This document shows positions 1-5,849 of a DNA stretch of 9,114 nt, in pieces. This stretch comes from Candidatus Omnitrophota bacterium (GTDB lineage: Bacteria > Omnitrophota > Gorgyraeia > Duberdicusellales > 4484-171), in NCBI GenBank assembly GCA_023228195.1, contig JALOBR010000006.1, forward strand, positions 1-9,114, written 5' to 3'. The notes under the pieces were generated by a model, which saw only the letters and a program-made list of their open reading frames with translations, had not been told where the DNA came from and ran no database searches. Made by a program: the position numbers and the translations under genes. The first letter of the stretch is position 1. The number at the start of each line of letters is the position of its first letter.

Positions 1-1
1 C

Positions 2-967
2 AGGAAGAAAAAAATGAAAAATTTAGCAGTCTGGTCAATGGATACTCAAAACGGCTACACCGGCCTGGGTGTAAAGTTTAATAAGCTTGTTTTAAAAGCG
101 GCGGCGATTTCCGATACAATGTATGATATGAAAAATGCCCTTAAGGCATTAGCTTCTGATAGAGGCAGGGCGATGGCAATATTTGACAATGAATGGAAAA
201 AGATTTTGCATTGTTTATCAAACAGCGGTATACGGCTGGAAAAACAGTTAGCGAAAAGCGCTCGCGCACTCAAAAACATCCCCTTAAAGTATCCGCTTAA
301 AGAGGCAAAAGTGGTCGCCTTAATGGGTGAAATATATGTAAGAAGAGATGATTTCTGTTGCAATGCGATAATTGAGAGTTTAGCTCAGAAGGGATTTGTC
401 GTAAAAACCGCACCTGTCCTGGAATGGCTGCATTATGTCGATTATCTGGTTAAAAGGAGGATAGTTGAATCTAATTTAAGCATTAGCGGAAGAATTGAAT
501 TCTTTATAAAACAGCGCCTGCAGAGAAAATATGAGAAAAGCATAAAAGATATACTGTCAATTTCGGGTCTTTATAGCGACGATTCTGTTGAGATGGAAGA
601 AATTATCCGTTTTGGGAAACATTTAGTAAGCGAACAGTTGACTGGAGAATCGATAGTCGTAGTCGGCGCCGCGCTAAAGGAGATTATGCATTCTGCCTGC
701 GGAATAATAAATGTCGGGCCTTTTGCGTGCCTGCCTTCAAGAATAATTGAGGCAATATTAAGCAGCAATATGAATTTAAAAACAAAAATGGAAATAGAGG
801 GAAGAACGTATTTGGATTCAGAGGATAATCATGAACTTGCTTTCCTGTCTATAGAAGTTGACGGCAATCCTTTCCCGCTTTTAATGGATGCAAAAATAGA
901 GGCCTTTTGTTTGCAGGCGGAAAGGCTGCATAAAAAGATTACAGCAGCGCAGGCCGCCGGAAATTAG
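2..967 (+). CDS. Acyl-CoA dehydratase activase-related protein, C-terminal part (5' end outside the window)
   Basis: The reading frame is open to the left edge, so this is probably the 3' end of a larger gene. Numbering from the ATG at 14, recognisable landmarks are GEIYVR (105-110), the APVLEWLHYVDY stretch (133-144), GPFACLPSR (235-243) and the closing FLSIEVDGNPFPLL (277-290). These match the C-terminal, dehydratase-D-like region of large activase-fusion proteins related to 2-hydroxyglutaryl-CoA dehydratase activators. In that family an ASKHA-type ATPase module drives low-potential electrons into Fe-S enzymes; the ATPase module would lie upstream and is not visible. Cysteines 229 and 239 sit in the region where the family carries conserved cysteines, but cluster binding is inference. 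Translation from 14 would begin in mid-domain. However, AGGAAG at 2-7 is a fair ribosome binding site for that ATG, so a separate 317-residue protein is not excluded. No dehydratase subunit is adjacent and the substrate is unknown. Confidence 0.75.
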   Translation, partial: RKKKMKNLAVWSMDTQNGYTGLGVKFNKLVLKAAAISDTMYDMKNALKALASDRGRAMAIFDNEWKKILHCLSNSGIRLEKQLAKSARALKNIPLKYPLKEAKVVALMGEIYVRRDDFCCNAIIESLAQKGFVVKTAPVLEWLHYVDYLVKRRIVESNLSISGRIEFFIKQRLQRKYEKSIKDILSISGLYSDDSVEMEEIIRFGKHLVSEQLTGESIVVVGAALKEIMHSACGIINVGPFACLPSRIIEAILSSNMNLKTKMEIEGRTYLDSEDNHELAFLSIEVDGNPFPLLMDAKIEAFCLQAERLHKKITAAQAAGN

Positions 968-988
968 GTTAACAAATTTAAGACTGAT

Positions 989-1022
989 AGTAACTTGACA
1001 ATGCCTAATTAGCGTATAAAAT
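989..1022 (+). promoter_or_regulatory. Promoter for the secreted-protein gene (sigma70-like, with possible ECF-like overlap)
   Basis: A perfect -35 TTGACA (995-1000) is followed after 16 nt by TAAAAT (1017-1022). Transcription would begin around 1029-1030, only a few bases before the ATG at 1033, giving a nearly leaderless mRNA. The same stretch holds GTAACTT (990-996) and CGTATA (1013-1018), resembling the GTAACTT...CGTT arrangement before the ECF sigma gene but with one extra spacer base. Which polymerase form uses it cannot be told from sequence alone. Confidence 0.55.
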
Positions 1023-1032
1023 AATAAAAAAG

Positions 1033-1554
1033 ATGCAGATGCAGAAAAATTTTATATTTTATATCCTGGTTTTATGCTTTATCTTCGGATTTACGCAATA
1101 TTCATTTGCACAGCCGCAAGGGCAGAGGGTCTACTCGGGCCATTACCGTCCGTATTACGAACCAACGCCTGAAATAAGCATATTTTATTCCGTAAAAAAA
1201 CACTCCTTAACACAGGATTATGAGGTTATTATAACAAATAGAGGTAAAGTTATTGTTTCAGAGAATAATTATTATGAAGCTCCCAAAATACATAACTTAG
1301 AACTATCTAATGCCGAACTTGAGGGGTTGTGCGATTTTATTATAAAAGCGGACATTTTCCAGTTTAAGAATGAGTACATAACGGATAAAGATTTCATTGA
1401 TTTAGATGGTGAAAGGTTAAAAATAAGCATAGGCAAAAAAACAAAAGAGATAGTCATAAGCAGCGCGCCTGTTCCGCCTAAAATACGGGCAATAATTAAT
1501 AAAATAGAAGAAATAAGGCAGCGCACAGTAAAAATAAAAGAAGACGTTTTATAG
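1033..1554 (+). CDS. Small secreted protein of unknown function
   Basis: I do not recognise a family with certainty. The 173-residue product starts with a clear Sec signal peptide: K5, a hydrophobic core at about 6-21, and a likely cleavage after SFA (24-26). The mature protein should be extracytoplasmic, periplasmic if the cell has two membranes. It begins with a Tyr/Pro-rich segment (about 27-50). An alternating beta-rich domain follows: a Y-x-V-I-I-T-N-R-G strand, a 'LSNAELEGLCDFI' helix and a 'DGERLKISIG' strand pair. The last 30 residues are a charged helix. The order of strand, 'LS-x-E' helix, strand and final helix recalls small lipoprotein-type domains of unknown function, but there is no lipobox cysteine. 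No Shine-Dalgarno is evident; ATG at 1033 and 1039 are both possible. It stands alone between a promoter at 989-1022 and the response-regulator gene. Confidence 0.8.
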   Translation: MQMQKNFIFYILVLCFIFGFTQYSFAQPQGQRVYSGHYRPYYEPTPEISIFYSVKKHSLTQDYEVIITNRGKVIVSENNYYEAPKIHNLELSNAELEGLCDFIIKADIFQFKNEYITDKDFIDLDGERLKISIGKKTKEIVISSAPVPPKIRAIINKIEEIRQRTVKIKEDVL

Positions 1555-1597
1555 GGTTAATTTTTATTAAAATTAGAAAATATTTAATGGAGGTAAA

Positions 1598-1972
1598 ATG
1601 GACAGAATCTTAGTGGTTGAGGACGAGAAAGAAACTGCTGATGCCATAGCGAGGTTCCTTAAGCGCAAAGGGTTTGATATTGATGTTGCCTATGATTTAT
1701 CAGACGCACTTACCAAAAATATTTCCGATTACCAAATAGTCCTTCTTGACATTTTGCTTAAGGGTGAGAAGAGTTTCCCGATGCTTAAGAAAATAAAACA
1801 GGAACAGCCAAAGCTTCCCGTAATAATAGTAAGCGCGTACGATAATGACGAGAATATCGCGGAAGCAAAAAAGCTGGGCGCAGACGGATTTATAGCTAAA
1901 CCGGTAATGACCGAATATTTAGAGAACTTTCTTCTTTCTAAAATACATTCTCTGCGCAGGAAAGCAGAATAG
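1598..1972 (+). CDS. Single-domain response regulator (CheY-like receiver)
   Basis: At 124 residues the protein is only a receiver domain with no output domain. The phosphorylation machinery is complete: acidic pair E8/D9, phospho-acceptor D51 in VLLDILLKG, switch residue S79 in VIIVSAYD, and K101 in the IAKP motif. It probably signals through protein-protein contacts or as a phosphorelay intermediate. No histidine kinase lies in the window, so its partner is encoded elsewhere. A good GGAGGT ribosome binding site (1589-1594) lies 3 nt before the ATG and fixes the start. The stop is 4 nt before the VanZ-like gene, so the two are very likely co-transcribed. The target process is unknown. Confidence 0.93.
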   Translation: MDRILVVEDEKETADAIARFLKRKGFDIDVAYDLSDALTKNISDYQIVLLDILLKGEKSFPMLKKIKQEQPKLPVIIVSAYDNDENIAEAKKLGADGFIAKPVMTEYLENFLLSKIHSLRRKAE

Positions 1973-1976
1973 CTTA

Positions 1977-2315
1977 ATGCGCAAATTATTTTCTTTTCGT
2001 ATTTTGTTTGCTTATACAGCTTTTGTTATTTTTATCTCTGTTATCCCCGTTAGCGAAAGCGGCGTTGATTCTTTTCCTTTCCTTGACAAAATAATACACT
2101 TTTTAATTTATACATTACTTGCATTCCTGGCTATAAATACTTTTAAGATAAGCAGTGGAAAAAACTGTTATATAAAGGTATTTTTATATTGTTTCTTTGT
2201 GGGAACGCTTATTGAGTGTATCCAATATTTTCTTCCCTTTAGAGGGTTCGAGACGTTTGATATTTTGGCAAATTCAGCGGGCACCGTTGCGGGAATTTTT
2301 GTGAGGATAACTTAG
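1977..2315 (+). CDS. VanZ-like family membrane protein
   Basis: This is a short integral membrane protein of 112 residues with about four hydrophobic helices (near 7-24, 38-54, 66-79 and 96-110). The family signature is present in order: D37-K38-x-x-H41-F42, E80-x-x-Q83, P87-F-R89, then D95 and N99 with G102 in the last helix. VanZ of the enterococcal vanA cluster confers low-level teicoplanin resistance, but the biochemical role of most VanZ-like proteins is unknown, so no resistance role is claimed. The gene sits 4 nt after the response regulator and 8 nt before nrdJ, inside an apparent operon. No obvious ribosome binding site precedes the ATG, and translation may be coupled to the upstream gene. 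Confidence 0.85.
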   Translation: MRKLFSFRILFAYTAFVIFISVIPVSESGVDSFPFLDKIIHFLIYTLLAFLAINTFKISSGKNCYIKVFLYCFFVGTLIECIQYFLPFRGFETFDILANSAGTVAGIFVRIT

Positions 2316-2323
2316 AAAGATTT

Positions 2324-4393
2324 ATGAGGGTAATTAAACGTGATGAAAAGCTTGAAGATTTCAATCACCTTAAGATTCACGATGCCATATTAAAAGCCGC
2401 CAGTGAAGTCCTTAGCCGGAACGAAGCCGTTAAATTAGTTAAAATAATCCTTCCGCGTGCCCTTGCGGCCATCAAAAAACACGAAAAACAAGCCATTCCT
2501 ATAGAGTGTATCCAGGATATAGTTGAAGAAACTTTTATGAAGGCAGGCTACCCGCAAGTGGCAAAAGCCTATATACTTTATCGTAATTATCGCAAAAGCA
2601 TAAGGGTGGCCAAAGAAAAGTTAGGCATAAAAGACGGCCTTAAGTTGTCTTTAAATGCCATAAGTGTTTTAAGCCGGCGCTATCTGCTTCGGGATGATAA
2701 CCGCAGGGTTATTGAGACGCCTGTGGTAATGTTTAAAAGGGTTTCTGATTATGTCGCAAAAGCAGAAAGGAATTTTTCTTCAAAGAACGAAAGTTATTTC
2801 GCGCGAAAATTCTACGAGAAAATGTCGGCCCTTGAATTTTTGCCTAATTCGCCAACCCTTATGAACGCTGGCACAAAGCTTGGGCAGCTTTCAGCCTGTT
2901 TTGTGCTTCCCGTAAATGATTCCATGGAAGGTGTTTTTGATTCCTTGAAGGCGATGGCGATTATTCATCAAACCGGCGGCGGAACAGGTTTTAGTTTCTC
3001 GCGCATTCGCCCGAAAGGAGATTTAGTTATGTCGACCAAAGGGCAAGCTTCGGGCCCAGTTTCTTTTATGCAGATTTTTGATAAAGCGACTGATGTCGTT
3101 ATGCAGGGCGGCAGGCGGCGCGGCGCGAATATGGGAATTTTGAAAGTTAACCATCCTGACATCGTTGAATTTGTCGAAGCGAAACTGAAAGAAGGAGTTT
3201 TGGAGAATTTTAATACTTCAGTGGGTATAACCGATGATTTTATAAAAATATTAAGAAGTAACGGTTATATAGAGCTCATAAATCCAAGGACGCGCCTTTC
3301 GGTAAAAAAAATAAAAGCAAAGACCCTTTTTTCTCTTATTAGTTTATGTGCTTATAAGTATGCTGATCCGGGATTGATATTCCTGGATAGAATAAATAAA
3401 ACGCACCCCTTAAGAGCATTGGGAGAAATTGAGGCAACGAATCCTTGCGGTGAGATCCCGTTACTTCCTTATGAAAGCTGCAATCTTGCTTCCGTAAATC
3501 TTGCGAAATTTGTCAAAAATAAGAAAGTTAATTGGCGTGGCTTGGAGGAAACCGTTAAGCTAGGCGTACGTTTCTTGGATAACGTTATAGAAATTAATAA
3601 ATACCCTTTAAAGCAAATAGAAGAAATTACCAAAGCAAACCGGAAAATCGGCTTAGGCGTTATGGGGTTTGCCGATATGCTTATAAAATTGCGCATACCT
3701 TATAATTCAAAAGAGGCGGTTAAATTTGCAAGAGTTCTTATGCGTTTTATCCGTAAATGTTCAATTCGCGGTTCCTATGAACTTGGTAAAGAGCGGGGAG
3801 TTTTTAAAAACTATAAATACTCAATTTACGCAAAGAAGAATTTGCGCCTAAGGAATGCTACCGTAAATAGTATTGCGCCTACAGGTACAATAAGTATAAT
3901 CGGTGGTTGCTCATCAGGCATAGAGCCGCTTTTTGCTTTAAGTTTTAGCAGGAACGTTTTAGAGGGTAATCGTTTGTTTGAAGTTAATCCTTTGCTTGAA
4001 GAAGTAATAAGAGAAGAGGGCCTTTATTCAAGGAGTTTAATGGATGCGTTAAAAGGAGAACCGATATTGAAACATATAAAAGGTATACCTTCCATAATTA
4101 AAAAGACGTTTGTCACGGCATTTGACATAAATGCGATTGACCATTTGAATATCCAGGCGGCATTTCAGGAATATACCGATAACGCAGTATCTAAAACAAT
4201 AAATCTTTCAGAAAACGCAACGCTTGAAGATGTGGAAAAGATTTATCTCGCGGCTTATGATTTAAAACTAAAAGGAATCACTATCTATCGTTATGGAACA
4301 AAAACAGGCCAGGTGCTCACAAAGCAGGCGCTTTATGATAAAGAAATTGCAGATACTGCCGGAAGTTGTTTTAAAAATATATGCATCGCTTAA
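2324..4393 (+). CDS. nrdJ: Adenosylcobalamin-dependent (class II) ribonucleotide reductase
   Basis: The 689-residue enzyme converts ribonucleotides to deoxyribonucleotides using a cobalamin-generated thiyl radical, and it works without oxygen. Residues 1 to about 95 form an ATP-cone ([20 protein letters not shown]), implying allosteric activity control. The barrel holds C192 (SACFVLP), the N373-x-C375-x-E377 triad in NPCGEIPL, and C386 in [10 protein letters not shown]. By comparison with Thermotoga maritima NrdJ (C134, C322, C333), C375 is the thiyl-radical cysteine and C192/C386 the active-site dithiol pair. [15 protein letters not shown] (216-230) and SIAPTGTIS (516-524) are family motifs. 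The tail has C682-x4-C687, the shuttle-dithiol spacing known from class I NrdA. No small subunit or NrdR-like gene is nearby, consistent with class II. A weak AGAAAG precedes the start. It is third in the apparent operon. The protein is full length and intact. Confidence 0.95.
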   Translation: MRVIKRDEKLEDFNHLKIHDAILKAASEVLSRNEAVKLVKIILPRALAAIKKHEKQAIPIECIQDIVEETFMKAGYPQVAKAYILYRNYRKSIRVAKEKLGIKDGLKLSLNAISVLSRRYLLRDDNRRVIETPVVMFKRVSDYVAKAERNFSSKNESYFARKFYEKMSALEFLPNSPTLMNAGTKLGQLSACFVLPVNDSMEGVFDSLKAMAIIHQTGGGTGFSFSRIRPKGDLVMSTKGQASGPVSFMQIFDKATDVVMQGGRRRGANMGILKVNHPDIVEFVEAKLKEGVLENFNTSVGITDDFIKILRSNGYIELINPRTRLSVKKIKAKTLFSLISLCAYKYADPGLIFLDRINKTHPLRALGEIEATNPCGEIPLLPYESCNLASVNLAKFVKNKKVNWRGLEETVKLGVRFLDNVIEINKYPLKQIEEITKANRKIGLGVMGFADMLIKLRIPYNSKEAVKFARVLMRFIRKCSIRGSYELGKERGVFKNYKYSIYAKKNLRLRNATVNSIAPTGTISIIGGCSSGIEPLFALSFSRNVLEGNRLFEVNPLLEEVIREEGLYSRSLMDALKGEPILKHIKGIPSIIKKTFVTAFDINAIDHLNIQAAFQEYTDNAVSKTINLSENATLEDVEKIYLAAYDLKLKGITIYRYGTKTGQVLTKQALYDKEIADTAGSCFKNICIA

Positions 4394-4414
4394 TCAATAC
4401 ATCCGAAAATCTAA

Positions 4415-5068
4415 ATGAAAGAACCCTTTAAAATTATTTTTGAGGATGAGTATATCGCTGTCCTTGACAAGCAAGCAAAGATTTTGGTCCTGCCTACGCC
4501 AAAAAAAGAAAAATACACGCTTACCGCGCTTTTGGAGGAAAAACTTAAAATTCCTGTGTATCCTTGTCATCGCTTGGACCGTGAAACAAGCGGTTTAATA
4601 ATTTACGCGAAAAACAGGTTAACCCAGGAAAAAATTATGAATCAGTTTAGGGCCGGCACAATTGAAAAGAATTACCTCGCTTTTGTCAGGGGTAAATTAA
4701 AGCAAAAACAAGGTATGCTTTCAGGATACGTTATAGACAAAGAGGGAAAAAGATTCGGTGAAAAGCCAAAAAAAGCAAAAACTGCTTATCGCGTGTTGAT
4801 TGAGCGTAGCAATTACAGTATGCTCGCACTTGAGCCTTTTACGGGGCGCACTAACCAGCTGCGTATACAACTGGCAGATATCGGTAACCCCATACTAGGG
4901 GAAAGAAAATATGCTTTTGGCAGAGATTTCAGGGTAAAATTCAAACGGCTTGCCTTACATGCCTGCTTTATACGTTTTAACCATCCCGCAACCGGTAAAC
5001 GACTTCAATTTGAGATTGACTTGCCGCCTGATATGGAGATGTTTTTGCGCGCAGATGGTCACAGATAA
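4415..5068 (+). CDS. RluA-family pseudouridine synthase
   Basis: This 217-residue protein is predicted to isomerise uridine to pseudouridine in rRNA or tRNA. It has the RluA catalytic domain without an N-terminal S4 RNA-binding domain, like short RluA/TruC-type members. The catalytic motif HRLDRETSG (52-60) contains the nucleophile D55. The conserved EKNYLAFVRG (84-93) follows. The third motif reads GRTNQLRIQL (144-153): R150 is kept, but the usual His residues of GRTHQ-x-R-x-H are N147 and Q152. The LHACFIRFNHPATGK block (181-195) is typical of the C-terminus. The RNA target cannot be assigned. The gene starts 21 nt after nrdJ with no evident Shine-Dalgarno. Its final codons (ADGHR-stop) lie in the repeat element that begins at about 5051, so the C-terminal end may have been shaped by that element. 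Confidence 0.9.
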   Translation: MKEPFKIIFEDEYIAVLDKQAKILVLPTPKKEKYTLTALLEEKLKIPVYPCHRLDRETSGLIIYAKNRLTQEKIMNQFRAGTIEKNYLAFVRGKLKQKQGMLSGYVIDKEGKRFGEKPKKAKTAYRVLIERSNYSMLALEPFTGRTNQLRIQLADIGNPILGERKYAFGRDFRVKFKRLALHACFIRFNHPATGKRLQFEIDLPPDMEMFLRADGHR

Positions 5069-5212
5069 AAATCACAGACAATCGCAGATAAGAAATATAG
5101 ATAAAAATGCAGTTAAAATATACTCGTTTCGCTCGTGATATACAGTAGAAACCCAATCATATTTATACTGTATATCAATTGCATTAGAATTATCTGTGCT
5201 AATCTGTGCAAA
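5051..5212. repeat. Nested inverted-repeat element (CACAGATAA units flanking a hairpin)
   Basis: The left side has related units: CACAGATAA (5060-5068), CACAGACAA (5073-5081), CGCAGATAA (5083-5091) and the degenerate TATAGATAA (5097-5105). The right side has TTATCTGTG (5190-5198), an exact reverse complement of the first unit, and AATCTGTGC (5201-5209), so the arms face each other. Between them is a perfect 12-bp inverted repeat (5136-5147 and 5166-5177, half-site TGATATACAGTA) with an 18-nt spacer; after one mismatch, three further pairs extend the stem. The layout is that of a small non-autonomous repeat or a BIME/REP-like palindromic element. The first complete left unit contains the TAA stop of the pseudouridine synthase gene. 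With the ECF promoter, this fills the 193-nt gap between genes. Confidence 0.65.
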
Positions 5213-5227
5213 AAATTGTTAAATTTT

Positions 5228-5254
5228 TGTAACTTTTTACCCCCTTCAAACGTT
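5228..5254 (+). promoter_or_regulatory. Candidate ECF-type autoregulatory promoter
   Basis: TGTAAC (5228-5233, continuing CTTTTT) is separated by 17 nt from CGTT (5251-5254). This architecture closely matches known ECF promoters, for example Bacillus subtilis SigX (TGTAAC-N17-CGAC) and SigW (TGAAAC-N16-CGTA). It lies directly upstream of an ECF sigma gene, as expected for self-activation. The predicted start of transcription, around 5260-5262, coincides with the first candidate ATG. Confidence 0.55.
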
Positions 5255-5261
5255 AAATACT

Positions 5262-5849
5262 ATGCAGGAAAATATGAGAAAAGATGAGGAGATTATGATG
5301 GAGTATAGGGCTGGTAGTGTTGACGCGCTTGAGGAAATCTTCCAAAGATACAAAAAACCCATACTAAACTACGCTTTTAAGCTCCTATCCAGCTTTGCCG
5401 ACGCCGAAGATGTAGTTGGTGAGGTATTTTATATATTAACCTCACGTAAAAATAGCTATGAGCCGGTTGCTAAGTTTTCTACCTGGATTTATACAATTGC
5501 GCATAATGTTTCAATTGACAGAATTAGAAGGAGAAGAAAGATACTTTTCTTCTGGCAAAAGAAGGATAAAGACGGCAGTTCTTACGAAGAATTGGATATA
5601 CCTGACACGCGCTTTATGCCGGATTCTGACGCAGAGGATAGCGATATCGCCGGTTACGTTAAAAAAGCCATAGATAAATTGCCTTTCCAGTTAAAAGAAG
5701 CAATTGTCTTACGGCAGTATCATAACCTAAGCTATGAAGAAATAAGCGCAGTTTTAAATTGCTCGTTAAGCAAAGTTAAAATCCTTATTTTTAGGGCAAA
5801 AGAGGTTTTGCGTAAGGAACTTTTGCCTTATATGGAGGAAATCAGATGA
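5262..5849 (+). CDS. ECF-family RNA polymerase sigma factor
   Basis: The 195-residue protein has the two-domain ECF layout. Region 2 (about 22-92) includes FADAEDVVGEVFY and FSTWIYTIAHNVSIDRIRRRRK. After an acidic linker (about 100-130), region 4 (about 134-185) has the helix-turn-helix LSYEEISAVLNCSLSKVKILIFRAK. It directs RNA polymerase to stress-type promoters, probably including its own at 5228-5254. In-frame ATGs occur at 5262, 5274, 5295 and 5298. The best ribosome binding site, GAGGAG (5286-5291), is 6 nt before 5298, but that start would remove the DEEIM segment usual at the front of ECF proteins. I keep 5262, with 5274 or 5298 as alternatives. Its TGA overlaps the ATG of the anti-sigma gene, so the pair is translationally coupled. 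The inducing signal is unknown. Confidence 0.93.
   Translation: MQENMRKDEEIMMEYRAGSVDALEEIFQRYKKPILNYAFKLLSSFADAEDVVGEVFYILTSRKNSYEPVAKFSTWIYTIAHNVSIDRIRRRRKILFFWQKKDKDGSSYEELDIPDTRFMPDSDAEDSDIAGYVKKAIDKLPFQLKEAIVLRQYHNLSYEEISAVLNCSLSKVKILIFRAKEVLRKELLPYMEEIR

Noticed and set aside
1977..2315. VanZ-like gene as a glycopeptide resistance determinant
   Set aside because: No VanH/A/X or VanR/S genes are present, and VanZ-like proteins are widespread without any link to resistance.
3798..3811. 14-bp palindrome AGTTTTTAAAAACT in nrdJ
   Set aside because: It is AT-rich and of a length expected by chance about once in every two such windows.
5060..5105. CRISPR array from the repeated CACAGATAA units
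   Set aside because: The units are about 9 bp, irregularly spaced by a few bases and degenerate, with facing copies on the other side. There are no 25-40 bp repeats with unique spacers and no cas genes.
5136..5177. LexA/SOS-box-like sequence (TACTGTATAT)
   Set aside because: The CTGT and ACAG halves are in the wrong order and 20 or more nt apart (ACAG...CTGT), whereas a LexA box is CTGT-N8-ACAG. No SOS gene is adjacent.
5458..5673. Alternative frame inside the sigma factor gene, and similar shadow frames on both strands
   Set aside because: They lie wholly within strongly supported genes, lack ribosome binding sites and show no recognisable protein features.
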